Positions 36,427 to 44,352 of a stretch of DNA of 64,000 bases are shown here, piece after piece. The position numbers were made by a program, and so were the translations under genes. The first letter of the stretch is position 1. The number at the start of each line of letters is the position of its first letter. Origin of the DNA: Antiquaquibacter soli. Lineage in GTDB: Bacteria; Actinomycetota; Actinomycetes; Actinomycetales; Microbacteriaceae. The stretch lies in assembly GCF_030580675.1 (NCBI RefSeq), contig NZ_JAUQUB010000001.1, forward strand, positions 868,001 through 932,000, in the 5' to 3' direction. The notes beneath the pieces are model-generated. The model saw only the letters and a program-made list of their open reading frames with translations, was not told the DNA's origin and searched no databases.

Positions 36427-37241
36427 TGCGCGCGATCGCGTCCGAGGCCCGCAAGCTGCTCTCCGTGCGGCTGTGGTGGATCCTCCTCATCATCCTCGTC
36501 GCCTACGTCGGCTTCACCGCCGCCCTCCTCGCTGGGCTGTTCGGCGCACTCGGCGACCAGCTCGCGTCGAGCCCGGGAGCGCCGCAGCTGCCCGTCGAGA
36601 CTCTCCCGCCGATCGTCTACAGCACGGCGACGGCGGTGGGCTACGTGTTCCCGCTCATCCTCGGCGCTCTCGCCGTGACGAGCGAGTTCCGCTACCAGAC
36701 GCTCACTCCGACGTTCCTCGCGCAGCCGCGGCGCGGTGTGGTACTCGCCGCCAAGGGGCTCGTGCTCGCTCTCGCGGGGGCCGTCTTCGGGATCGCGGGG
36801 CTCGCGGCATCCGTAGGTCTCGGCGCTCCGCTGCTCGCGCTCACCGGCAACGCGACGGGACTCGACGATCCCGACACCTGGCTGCTGCTCGCTCGCGCTG
36901 TGCTCGCGATGGCCCTGTGGGCGCTCATCGGCGTGGGGCTCGGCACCCTCATCCCGAACCAGGTCGGGTCGATCGTCGTCGTGCTCGCGTTCACCCAGTT
37001 CGTCGAGCCGATCCTGCGCTTCGGTGCCTCGATCTGGGACTGGACGGCCGAGGTCGGCAAGTTCCTGCCGGGCGCCGCGAGCGACGCACTCGTCGGCTCG
37101 AGCATCTTCACGTCGTCGGGCACCGGCACGACCGCCGTGCAGTCCCTGGAGTGGTGGCAGGGCGGACTCGTGCTGCTCGGGTACGGCGCGATCGTCACGG
37201 TCGCGGGACTGGCGACCACCTGGCGGCGCGACGTAACCTAG
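36426..37241 (+). CDS. ABC-2 type transporter permease
   Basis: A 271-aa permease with six membrane helices and the ABC-2 pattern: an N-terminal amphipathic SEARKLLSVRLWW, then TSEFRYQTLTPTFLAQPRR after helix 2. Forms the membrane part for the ATPase encoded just upstream. Cargo unknown. Confidence 0.88.
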   Translation: MRAIASEARKLLSVRLWWILLIILVAYVGFTAALLAGLFGALGDQLASSPGAPQLPVETLPPIVYSTATAVGYVFPLILGALAVTSEFRYQTLTPTFLAQPRRGVVLAAKGLVLALAGAVFGIAGLAASVGLGAPLLALTGNATGLDDPDTWLLLARAVLAMALWALIGVGLGTLIPNQVGSIVVVLAFTQFVEPILRFGASIWDWTAEVGKFLPGAASDALVGSSIFTSSGTGTTAVQSLEWWQGGLVLLGYGAIVTVAGLATTWRRDVT

Positions 37242-37262
37242 GCTGACCCGGAGGAGGATCGG

Positions 37263-37841
37263 ATGCTGGAGGAGGAGTACGCCCCCCGTCGGCAGCTCCC
37301 TCCCCACTTGCGGCCGGCGCCGGTCGAGGAAGCCCCCTTCGAGTACTCGCTCCGGCAGGCCACGGAGAAGGACCTCCCGCACGTTCTGGAGATCTACAAC
37401 CACTACGTGCGCAACTCGAGCGTCACGTTCGACGACTCGGTCATGAGCCTCGGCCAATTGCGCCGGAAGTTCGCCAAGACGCAGGAGAAGCGCCATCCCT
37501 TCGTGGTGGCGGAGAGCCCGTCGGGCCAGATCCTCGGGTTCGCCTACGTCTTCCCCTGGAAGGACAAGGCGGCCTTCCGGCACTCGGTGGAGAACTTCAT
37601 CTACCTCGGGCCGACCGCCACCGGCAAGGGTCTCGGCAAGGCGCTCCTCGGGGAGCTCATCTCGCGCTCCAAGGCGGCGGGGCTCAAGGAGATGGTTGCC
37701 GTCATCGCGGACCAAGGGGCCGAGGCATCTATCGCCCTGCACCGCGACTTCGGGTTCAAGCAGACAGGGCACATGGGGCGCGTCGGTTTCAAGTTCGACC
37801 GTTGGCTCGGCACCGTCTTCATGCAGAAATCGCTGAAGTGA
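37263..37841 (+). CDS. GNAT acetyltransferase, phosphinothricin-acetyltransferase-like
   Basis: A 192-aa GNAT enzyme. ATEKDLPHVLEIYNHYV and the acetyl-CoA loop LGPTATGKGLGKALLGELI followed by IALHRDFGFKQTGHMGRVGFKFDRW match the PAT/Pat-like group that acetylates glutamate analogues such as methionine sulfoximine. An N-terminal extension of about 28 residues precedes the domain. GGAGGAGG ribosome site and a TAGGCT box lie upstream. The 3' end overlaps the convergent TetR gene by 23 bp. Confidence 0.88.
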   Translation: MLEEEYAPRRQLPPHLRPAPVEEAPFEYSLRQATEKDLPHVLEIYNHYVRNSSVTFDDSVMSLGQLRRKFAKTQEKRHPFVVAESPSGQILGFAYVFPWKDKAAFRHSVENFIYLGPTATGKGLGKALLGELISRSKAAGLKEMVAVIADQGAEASIALHRDFGFKQTGHMGRVGFKFDRWLGTVFMQKSLK

Positions 37842-38355
37842 TCTCCCGCACGGCCGCCTCGATCTCTCCGACGGTCGACGGCTCACCGAGCCACAGCATG
37901 CGCAGCAGCAGCCCGTCGATCGCGTGAGCCGTGACGCGCGTGCGCACCGGATGCAGCCGCTCGGGGTCGATCGCGTGCTCGAGGGCGCCGTACCACGCCT
38001 CGGCGTCGGCCCGTAGCGCGTCCCGCCGCATCGCGAGGAACATGAGCTCGTACTGCGCGATCGCCGCACCCCGGTGGGTGAACGCCCAGTCGTGCATGAC
38101 CTCCGCGAAGCCCCGCAGGTCGTGCTCCCCGAGGTCGGCGAAGAGCGCCACTTGCTGCTGCGTCGCTCGTCGCAGCGCGCTCACGAAGAGGTCGTCGAGC
38201 GTCGCGAAGTAGTACGTCGCGCTCGCGACGGGTACGCCGGCCTCGGCCGCGACGGAGCGGTGTGTGACCCCGGATGCCCCGTCCCGCTCGAGCACCCGCA
38301 GCACCGCGTCGAGCAGCGCCTCCCGCCGCGCCTCGCCCTTCGGCGTCAGGGTCAC
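37819..38355 (-). CDS. TetR-family transcriptional regulator
   Basis: A 178-aa regulator. HTH (about 10-55): ALLDAVLRVLERDGASGVTHRSVAAEAGVPVASATYYFATLDDLF. The ligand domain is divergent as usual. GTG start overlaps the SMR efflux gene stop (GTGA), so regulator and pump are one operon; the palindrome ahead of the pump is its likely operator. Confidence 0.9.
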   Translation of the reverse strand: MTLTPKGEARREALLDAVLRVLERDGASGVTHRSVAAEAGVPVASATYYFATLDDLFVSALRRATQQQVALFADLGEHDLRGFAEVMHDWAFTHRGAAIAQYELMFLAMRRDALRADAEAWYGALEHAIDPERLHPVRTRVTAHAIDGLLLRMLWLGEPSTVGEIEAAVREITSAISA

Positions 38356-38681
38356 TCGTGCCGCCCGCCGAGCTCGAGCAGCACGACTCCGCCGACCACG
38401 AGTGCCATTCCGAGCAGTTGCTGCCACGTGAGCATCTCGCCAAAGGCCAGCCACGAGATGACGGCGACGAGGACGACCCCCACTCCGGCCCAGATGGCGT
38501 AGGCGATGCCCAGTGGCACTCCGCGCGAGAGTGTCTGCGAGAGCATGACGAACGCGAAGACGTAGCCGGTGACGACGATCGGGTACGCCCACCAGACGGC
38601 CTTCTCGCCCGACGTGAGCTTGAGGAATGTGGTGGCGATGACCTCGCCGGCGATCGCGAGGGCGAGGAACAGGTATCCCAT
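38352..38681 (-). CDS. Small multidrug resistance (SMR) efflux protein
   Basis: A 109-aa four-helix protein. AGEVIATTFLKLTSG carries the essential Glu13 of the first helix, and WAGVGVVLVAVISWLAFGE and YVFAFVMLSQTL are SMR signatures (QacE/EmrE/SugE-like). Exports quaternary cations or guanidinium compounds in exchange for protons. The ATG has a GGAGG site 7 nt away. Confidence 0.93.
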   Translation of the reverse strand: MGYLFLALAIAGEVIATTFLKLTSGEKAVWWAYPIVVTGYVFAFVMLSQTLSRGVPLGIAYAIWAGVGVVLVAVISWLAFGEMLTWQQLLGMALVVGGVVLLELGGRHE

Positions 38682-38698
38682 GGGTGGCCTCCAATTTC

Positions 38699-38714
38699 TT
38701 GTACAAATGTACCA
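38699..38714. promoter_or_regulatory. Probable TetR operator upstream of the SMR gene
   Basis: TTGTACAAATGTACCA is a near-perfect palindrome (TTGTACA and TGGTACA half-sites) 18 bp before the SMR start. The AT-rich, GTAC-centred form is typical of TetR operators and stands out from the GC-rich surroundings. Confidence 0.7.
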
Positions 38715-38769
38715 GAAGTTTGGCGGGAGGAGGGCGGCGCATCCCGCCCCGCGTTCCTAGGCTGACCGC

Positions 38770-39198
38770 ATGAGCAATCCCGTATCCCAGTTGCGCCTCG
38801 TCGTCGAGACCGAGGATTTCGAGCGCGCCCTCGAGTTCTACCGCGACGTCCTCGGGCTCCCCGAGGCGGAGTCCTACGAGGGGGAGGGCGGCGCGCGGGT
38901 CGCCATCCTCACCGTGCCCTCGGCAACCCTGGAACTCTCCAACCCCGCGCAGATCCGCCTCATCGACGACGTCGAGGTGGGGCGGCCGGTCGCGCGCAGC
39001 TATCCGCTGAGCATCCGCGTCGCCTTCGAGGTCGAGGATGCCGCGGTGACGACCGATCGGCTCGTGGCGGGTGGCGCCGACCTCGTCGCCGCCCCGACCG
39101 AGACTCCCTGGCGCTCCCTCAATGCGCGGCTCGAGGCCCCGGGGGGCCTGCAGATCACCGCGTTCCAGGAACTGGAGAAGGGCTCCGACTCGGAGTGA
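38770..39198 (+). CDS. VOC-family (glyoxalase/bleomycin-resistance) protein
   Basis: A 142-aa single vicinal-oxygen-chelate domain: QLRLVVETEDFERALEFYRDVLGLPE at the start and QITAFQEL near the end. Such proteins bind metals for glyoxalase-like reactions or sequester antibiotics; no function can be assigned. ATG 6 nt after TAGGCT (38758-38763), predicting a leaderless mRNA. Its stop codon sits in the loop of a hairpin. Confidence 0.87.
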   Translation: MSNPVSQLRLVVETEDFERALEFYRDVLGLPEAESYEGEGGARVAILTVPSATLELSNPAQIRLIDDVEVGRPVARSYPLSIRVAFEVEDAAVTTDRLVAGGADLVAAPTETPWRSLNARLEAPGGLQITAFQELEKGSDSE

Positions 39199-39211
39199 GT
39201 CGAAGCCCTTC
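39177..39211. terminator. Terminator hairpin spanning the VOC stop codon
   Basis: GAAGGGCTCCGACTC (39177-39191) pairs with GAGTCGAAGCCCTTC (39197-39211) with one mismatch and a 5-nt loop. The TGA of the VOC gene (39196-39198) is inside the hairpin, and the convergent permease gene ends at 39226, so both transcripts probably stop here. Confidence 0.82.
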
Positions 39212-39225
39212 CGAGCATCCCGAGC

Positions 39226-39993
39226 TCAGCTTCGCGGCGTCGCCCGGCGCAGGATGAAGAACCCCACGACCGCGCAGAGCACCGTGATGACGTAGCTCCA
39301 CGCGTACACCCCGAGGAGTCCGAGCGAGACGAGCGCCTCGCCGACTGCGGGCCAGCTCTGGGTGAAGGTGAGGTAGGCGACGAGGGCGACGATCAGCAGG
39401 CTCAGCACGGCGAAGAACACCGTCACGCCCAGTGACTTCCAGCGCACGTAGACCGCTCCGATCGCCGCTCCGAAGAAGAACCCCAGCGCGAGCAGCGTCA
39501 GGTAGGCGAAGGCGCGCCCGGTCCAGCCGCTGTCCCCGAAGTAGATCGCGGTGAACATCCTGCCGCCGAGGCCCCACCCGCCGGTCGCCTCCTCGATCAC
39601 CGACAGAATCGTGAGCCCCACGGTGTACATCACCGCAAGGAGCGCGAACGTCAGCGCAGACCCGAGCCAGAAGTCGCGGCGGGTCGCCCCGTAGCCGAGC
39701 GCGAGCGCGAACGTGAGATTCACGGACTGGATGGCCACGACCATCATGTAGACGAAGATGAACATCGACGCGCCGCTCCACTGGAGGCCGTCGACGGCCT
39801 CCACCATGCCCTCGGGGCCGGCGGCCGTGTTGATGATCCACCAGATCAGCCAGTTGATCACGAAGATGAAGCCGAGGATCATCCAGGGCAGCGTGATCGT
39901 GGTCCACGGGTTGGCGGTGTTCAGCCGGACCACCGACCAGATGCGGTGGGCGGCGCCCGTCGGTCGGGCGGTCGTGTCGAGTACGGCGGTCAT
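39226..39993 (-). CDS. ABC transporter membrane subunit of the GntR-controlled operon
   Basis: A 255-aa protein with six membrane helices, including LPWMILGFIFVINWLIWWI. No conserved catalytic motif; it is the permease partner of the ATPase upstream (ATGA overlap). YtrA-type GntR/ABC operons are often induced by envelope-active antibiotics. Cargo unknown. Confidence 0.8.
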   Translation of the reverse strand: MTAVLDTTARPTGAAHRIWSVVRLNTANPWTTITLPWMILGFIFVINWLIWWIINTAAGPEGMVEAVDGLQWSGASMFIFVYMMVVAIQSVNLTFALALGYGATRRDFWLGSALTFALLAVMYTVGLTILSVIEEATGGWGLGGRMFTAIYFGDSGWTGRAFAYLTLLALGFFFGAAIGAVYVRWKSLGVTVFFAVLSLLIVALVAYLTFTQSWPAVGEALVSLGLLGVYAWSYVITVLCAVVGFFILRRATPRS

Positions 39994-40877
39994 GCGCCGA
40001 CCTCCTCCTTCTCGGTCATGCTGGTCCTGCGGATGATGAGCTGCTGCAGCGACACCGGGCTGAGCTCGAGGCCGGCCGCCACGGCGGCCGCCTTGTCCTG
40101 GTCCGTGAGGCCGGCCACGGTGACGGAGGCGAGTCCGCCGATGCCGTCCCGCTGGAGCACCTCGCGCGAGCCGACGAACGCGTCGACGGCCTTGCTCGTG
40201 CCGACGACGGCGGTCGCGGTGCCGCGCAGAGCGTCCGCATCCTGGTCGATGATGATGCGGCCGCGGTCGATCACGAGAACGTGCTCGAGCAGGTTGGCGA
40301 CCTCGTCGATCAGGTGGGTGGAGAGGATGACCGTGCGCGGGTGCTCCGCGTAGTCCTCGAGGAGGCGGTCGTAGAAGGTCTGGCGCGCGACCGCGTCGAG
40401 CCCGAGGTACGGCTCGTCGAAGAAGGTGAGCGGCGCGCGGGCGGCGAGGCCGACGATGACGCCGATCGCCGACAGCTGGCCTCGCGAGAGCTTCTTGATG
40501 CGGGTGCGCAACGGGAGCCGGAAGTCGTCGACGAGGCGCTCCGCGTAGTCCGGGTCCCAGTTCGCGAAGAACCAGGGCGCGCTACGGAAGACGTGCCTCG
40601 CCTGGAAGTCCTCGGGGTAGCGCTGGCTCTCCTTGATGAACGAGATGCGCTGGAGCACATCGGCGTTCTCGACCGGGGATTCGCCGAAGACCGAGATCCG
40701 GCCATCCGTCGCGAACTCCTGGCCGGTCAGCAGGCTCATGAGGGTCGTCTTCCCGGCGCCGTTGCGGCCGAGCAGTCCGTAGATCTTGTTCTCCCCGACG
40801 CTGAAGGTCACGTCGTCGACGGCGGCGAGGTCGCCGTAGCGCTTGGTGAGGCTCTGCACCTCGATGACGCTGCTCAC
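39990..40877 (-). CDS. ABC transporter ATP-binding protein (YtrB-like)
   Basis: A 295-aa ATPase. Walker A GRNGAGKTTLMSLLTG and Walker B APLTFFDEPYLGLD are normal, but the signature is KKLSRGQLSAIG instead of LSGGQ, as in some YtrB-like exporters. Downstream of the GntR gene and upstream of the permease, coupled to both by ATGA. Confidence 0.9.
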   Translation of the reverse strand: MSSVIEVQSLTKRYGDLAAVDDVTFSVGENKIYGLLGRNGAGKTTLMSLLTGQEFATDGRISVFGESPVENADVLQRISFIKESQRYPEDFQARHVFRSAPWFFANWDPDYAERLVDDFRLPLRTRIKKLSRGQLSAIGVIVGLAARAPLTFFDEPYLGLDAVARQTFYDRLLEDYAEHPRTVILSTHLIDEVANLLEHVLVIDRGRIIIDQDADALRGTATAVVGTSKAVDAFVGSREVLQRDGIGGLASVTVAGLTDQDKAAAVAAGLELSPVSLQQLIIRRTSMTEKEEVGA

Positions 40878-41230
40878 TGGTTCTCTTCCTTCCTGATCAT
40901 CTCGGCGAGCTGGGCGGACCCGATGCCGAGCTTTGCTGCTTCCGCGACGAGCGGACGGATGTAGTCCGCCTGGAACTCGTCTCGGCGCTGGGTGACGAGG
41001 CGCTCGCGGGCGCCTTCGGCGACGAACATTCCGATTCCTCGTTTCTTGTAGAGGATGCCGTCGTCCACGAGCAGGGAGACCCCTTTGAGCGCCGTCGCCG
41101 GGTTGATCCGGTAGAAGGCCGCGAACTCGTTGGTCGAGGGCACCTGGGTCTCCTCGGCGAGCTGACCCGAGATGATGTCGTTCTCGATCTGCTCGGCGAT
41201 CTGGACGAAGATCGGGCGTGAGTCGTCCAT
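40874..41230 (-). CDS. GntR-family regulator, YtrA subfamily
   Basis: A 118-aa regulator: winged helix (about 8-75; PIFVQIAEQIENDIISGQL, VPSTNEFAAFYRINPATALKGVSLLVDDGILYKKRGIGMFV) plus the short YtrA helical tail. These regulate the adjacent ABC transporter. AAGGAGG ribosome site 6 nt before the ATG; a perfect inverted repeat lies 29 bp upstream. Confidence 0.93.
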   Translation of the reverse strand: MDDSRPIFVQIAEQIENDIISGQLAEETQVPSTNEFAAFYRINPATALKGVSLLVDDGILYKKRGIGMFVAEGARERLVTQRRDEFQADYIRPLVAEAAKLGIGSAQLAEMIRKEENQ

Positions 41231-41259
41231 GGAAACCTCCTTCCCTGCTCCCGTTATTG

Positions 41260-41283
41260 GGTTAGTTAGTCAGGTAACTAACC
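41260..41283. promoter_or_regulatory. Operator of the GntR-ABC operon
   Basis: GGTTAGTTA (41260-41268), 6 bp, TAACTAACC (41275-41283): a 9-bp perfect inverted repeat, extended outward by ATT and AAT. It is AT-rich in a GC-rich setting, 30 bp before the GntR start, and is the expected autoregulatory site. Confidence 0.8.
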
Positions 41284-41324
41284 AATCAGGTCGAGTCGCG
41301 GATGTCAAGTCCTAGGCTCGAAGG

Positions 41325-42731
41325 GTGTTCGAGCTCCACGACCTCACTGCCCTCGACCAGCTCGGCCAGTTGCGGCGAGGCGAGCTCGGCCCGCGCGCGC
41401 TCGCCGAGCACTACCTCGAGCGCATCGAACGGATCGACCCGGCGCTCGGCGCCTTCACGACGGTGACGCGGGATACCGCGCTCCAGCGCGCCGACGCTCT
41501 CGAGCACGCCGTGCCGCGGGCTGCCGCGCTCTGGGGCCTCCCGCTCGCCGAGAAGGACCTGTGGTCGCGCGCCGGAGTGCGCACCACCTTCGGTTCCCGC
41601 GCCTTCGAGCACTTCGTGCCGGAGGCCTCCGACGAGATCGCCGACACCCTCGACGCCGCAGGCGCGGTGAGCCTCGGGAAGACGAGCACGCCCGAGTTCG
41701 GTCTGGCCTCCTACACCGAGTCCCTCGTCGCCGCCCCGACGCGCACTCCGTACGACCTGTCGCTCGGTGCCGGGGGCAGCAGCGGGGGAGCGGCGGCCGC
41801 GGTCGCCGCGGGGCTGCTGCCCGTCGCACCCGCGTCGGACGGGGGCGGGAGCATCCGCATCCCCGCCGCCGCGACCGGGCTCGTGGGCCTGAAGCCGTCG
41901 CGCGGTCGCGTACCGTCGGGATCGGGTTTCCTGAGTCTCGCGGGGCTCGTCTCGTTCGGCGCCGTCGCCCGCACGGTCGCGGACGCCGCCCTCGTCCTCG
42001 ACGCGATCGCGGGCCCCTCGCCCTGGTCGGTGGGCCCGCCCACGTGGGACGGCGGTGCCTACCTCAACGCCGCGGTGCGCGGGGAGGGCCGGTTCCAGCT
42101 CGGCGTGATGACGAGCTCGCCGTGGGAGGACTCGCACGACATCGTGATCGCTCCCGAGGCGCGAGCGGCGCTCGACGCCGCCGTGCGGGAGCTCGCCGCA
42201 ATCGGCCACGGTCTCGAGGAGACCTCGCTCGAAACCGAACCCTACGGCGAGCACTTCCGGGTGATCTGGCAGGCGTCGGCGGCGGGCATCCCGGTCGACG
42301 GTGACCGCCTGCACCTCCTGGAGCCGCTCACGAGGTGGCTCGTCGAACGCGGGCGCGCCCTTCCGGTGCGCACGCTGACGGCAGCCCTCAGCTGGCTGTC
42401 GGGCTACGAGCGCCGCGTCATCCGGCGCTTCGCCCCCTTCGACGCCGTGCTCACGCCCGCCCTCGCGCTCGCGCCGCGCCCCGTCGGCTGGTACGACGCG
42501 GAGGACGGGGAGCGCAACTTCGACCAGCAGGTGGAGTACACGCCGTGGACGAGCTTCGTCAACGTCGCCGGGCTGCCCGCGATCGTGCTGCCGGTGCACC
42601 ACACGGAGGACGGGCTCCCGATGGGCGTTCAGCTGATCGGCCGCCCCGGGGGAGAGGACGTGCTGCTGTCGATCGGCGCGCAGCTCGAGCGTCGCCTGAG
42701 GTGGCAGCGGCGGCACCCAGCGAACTGGTAG
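41325..42731 (+). CDS. Amidase signature family hydrolase
   Basis: A 468-aa amidase. The Ser-cisSer-Lys triad region is intact: Lys in LPLAEKDLWS, GAGGSSGGAAAAVAAGLLPVA (signature) and SDGGGSIRIPAAATGLVGLKPS. Substrate unknown; GatA function is unlikely without gatC/gatB next to it. GTG start 6 nt after TAGGCT (41313-41318), predicting a leaderless mRNA. Confidence 0.9.
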   Translation: MFELHDLTALDQLGQLRRGELGPRALAEHYLERIERIDPALGAFTTVTRDTALQRADALEHAVPRAAALWGLPLAEKDLWSRAGVRTTFGSRAFEHFVPEASDEIADTLDAAGAVSLGKTSTPEFGLASYTESLVAAPTRTPYDLSLGAGGSSGGAAAAVAAGLLPVAPASDGGGSIRIPAAATGLVGLKPSRGRVPSGSGFLSLAGLVSFGAVARTVADAALVLDAIAGPSPWSVGPPTWDGGAYLNAAVRGEGRFQLGVMTSSPWEDSHDIVIAPEARAALDAAVRELAAIGHGLEETSLETEPYGEHFRVIWQASAAGIPVDGDRLHLLEPLTRWLVERGRALPVRTLTAALSWLSGYERRVIRRFAPFDAVLTPALALAPRPVGWYDAEDGERNFDQQVEYTPWTSFVNVAGLPAIVLPVHHTEDGLPMGVQLIGRPGGEDVLLSIGAQLERRLRWQRRHPANW

Positions 42732-42738
42732 CAATGGC

Positions 42739-42757
42739 TTAGGTAAGGCATGCCTAT
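42739..42757. promoter_or_regulatory. DtxR/IdeR-type iron box
   Basis: TTAGGTAAGGCATGCCTAT matches 16 of 19 positions of the consensus TWAGGTWAGSCTWACCTWA and overlaps the -10 box TATACT (42755-42760) of the SIP-domain gene, so iron-loaded DtxR/IdeR would block transcription. Confidence 0.75.
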
Positions 42758-42769
42758 ACTGGAGTCATC

Positions 42770-43114
42770 ATGACGACCGCTCTCGCCGCCCGCTGGCACC
42801 CGCAGACCGCGGACCGCATCCTCCTCGCGGGCGATGAGTCGGCACTCGAGTCCATCCGAGAGATCGTCGCCGGCCTCGAGCCGAAGACGCGCGGCCAGGT
42901 GTTCGTCGAGGTGGCGTCGGCGGCGGACATCCAGCCGATCGTCGCGCCGGGTCGTGTCACCGTGACGTGGCTCGTGCGCGACCGCGGCCAGAGCCTGCGC
43001 CGCAGCGTCGACGCGTGGTTGAGCGAGATGCTGCCCGTCTCGGCGTTCGGTGAGTCCACCGTGTACGCGTGGATCGCCGCCGACGGGCCCGCGCGACTGC
43101 TCAGCTCGAACTGA
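42770..43114 (+). CDS. Stand-alone SIP (siderophore-interacting protein) C-terminal domain
   Basis: A 114-aa protein resembling only the C-terminal part of siderophore-interacting ferric reductases: ILLAGDESALESIREIVAGL, GQVFVEVASAADIQPI, VTWLVRDRG. The FAD-binding half is missing, and this short form is common next to iron genes in Actinobacteria. An iron box lies in its promoter, which supports a role in iron uptake or siderophore handling. The 3' end overlaps the convergent SDR by 14 bp. Confidence 0.83.
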   Translation: MTTALAARWHPQTADRILLAGDESALESIREIVAGLEPKTRGQVFVEVASAADIQPIVAPGRVTVTWLVRDRGQSLRRSVDAWLSEMLPVSAFGESTVYAWIAADGPARLLSSN

Positions 43115-43913
43115 GGCCCACGAGCCGCGCCGACTCCTCCCACAGCGCTGCCGCGACCCCCGGCCTGCGGATGACCCGGTTGACGCGCCCGTTCGGCTTC
43201 AGCCCGTCGAAGTAGGTGCCGTTCGCCGCACCGACCGTGTCGACGGTCGCGAGCGTCACGAGGGGCGTCGCGCCCTCCTCCGCCGTGATCGCGATCCGGC
43301 CGTTCGTCACCCGGTTGCCGAGCTTGACGAGCGCCGATTCCGCGCCGAAGCTCGTGGCGACATAGCCCGGGTGGAACGAGTACGACTCGACGGGCGCGCG
43401 CCGCGCGAGCTCTTCGGCGAACAGGATCGTCGCGATCTTGCTCGTGCCGTACGCCCGCCACCCGCCGAGCCAGGGGCGCTTCTGCCACTGCAGGTCGTCG
43501 AGTCGGAACGAGCCGAACGTATTGGCGATGCTCGCGGTGCCGATCACGCGGCCACCCGTCAACCGCGGCAGCAACAGGTTCGTGAGCAGGAACGGCGCGA
43601 GGTGGTTGTGCTGGATGGTGCGCTCGAAGCCGTCCTTCGAGAGCCCGCGGTGGTGCAGCAGCCCGCCCGCGTTATTGGCGAGCACGTCGATGCGCTCGTA
43701 CGTGTCGGCCAGGGATGCCGCGAGCCCCCGCACCTCGTCGAGGCTGTCGTAGTCCGCGAGGAACGCCGTGCCGCCCACGCTCGAGGCGACCGCCTTCGTG
43801 CGCTCCGGGTTGCGGCCGACGACCGCGACCTCGAAGCCCGCGTCCGCGATTCGCGCGGCGGCGTTGGCGCCGATGCCCGAGCTGGCTCCCGTGATGACGG
43901 CGACCGGGGTCAC
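43101..43913 (-). CDS. Short-chain dehydrogenase/reductase (retinol-dehydrogenase-like)
   Basis: A 270-aa SDR: TGASSGIGANAA (8-19), NNAGG, IGTASIAN (active Ser) and YGTSK. The long C-terminal part resembles the RDH-like group acting on hydrophobic alcohols or ketones; substrate unknown. GTG overlaps the stop of the upstream HExxH gene (GTGA). Confidence 0.88.
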   Translation of the reverse strand: MTPVAVITGASSGIGANAAARIADAGFEVAVVGRNPERTKAVASSVGGTAFLADYDSLDEVRGLAASLADTYERIDVLANNAGGLLHHRGLSKDGFERTIQHNHLAPFLLTNLLLPRLTGGRVIGTASIANTFGSFRLDDLQWQKRPWLGGWRAYGTSKIATILFAEELARRAPVESYSFHPGYVATSFGAESALVKLGNRVTNGRIAITAEEGATPLVTLATVDTVGAANGTYFDGLKPNGRVNRVIRRPGVAAALWEESARLVGLSSS

Positions 43914-44326
43914 TCGTACCCGCCTTTCTTCAGTCCTGCCTCGATCTCGAAGCGGTTGCGGCGGGCATCCTGCCCGGCCAGCACGTACAGGGGGATGAAG
44001 GCCAACCCGTAGCGCTTCCATTGCGCGCGATGCACGGCCTCGTGCTCGAGAACCGAGGGGCGCACGTTGGTCGAGGTCAGGTAGACGGCACCGATCGTCG
44101 TGCCGCCCCGCCCGAACGCCCAGGAGGGCATCCCCGGTGCGACCCACACCCCGCCCTCGCGGCGGATGCGGAAGCGGCTCAGCACGCCGCCCCACACGAA
44201 ACCGCACGCGGTGGCGAACCAGTAGCCCGGCCGCGCAACGATCGGGTGCAGGAGAACGGCGCGCAACCAGCGCACGCGCGTGAGCCGATCCAGGAACGAC
44301 CCGCGCCCCCGTCGGATCTCGGTCAT
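43910..44326 (-). CDS. Small HExxH-motif protein
   Basis: A 138-aa protein of unknown family. It contains VLEHEAVHRAQWKRYG, an HExxH zinc-protease-like motif, followed by FEIEAGL as a possible third ligand Glu, with a hydrophobic PGYWFATACGFVWGG near the start. It looks like a small membrane-linked metallopeptidase or a DUF4157-like domain, but activity is unproven. ATG 6 nt after TAGTCT (44338-44333, minus); GTGA-coupled to the SDR. Confidence 0.72.
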   Translation of the reverse strand: MTEIRRGRGSFLDRLTRVRWLRAVLLHPIVARPGYWFATACGFVWGGVLSRFRIRREGGVWVAPGMPSWAFGRGGTTIGAVYLTSTNVRPSVLEHEAVHRAQWKRYGLAFIPLYVLAGQDARRNRFEIEAGLKKGGYE

Positions 44327-44352
44327 GGGTGCAGACTACCGGCTGGCGAGGA

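Noticed and set aside
40310-40705. Ser/Arg-rich alternative frames across several ABC genes
   Set aside because: Typical frame-shifted reading of GC-rich codons with no independent support.
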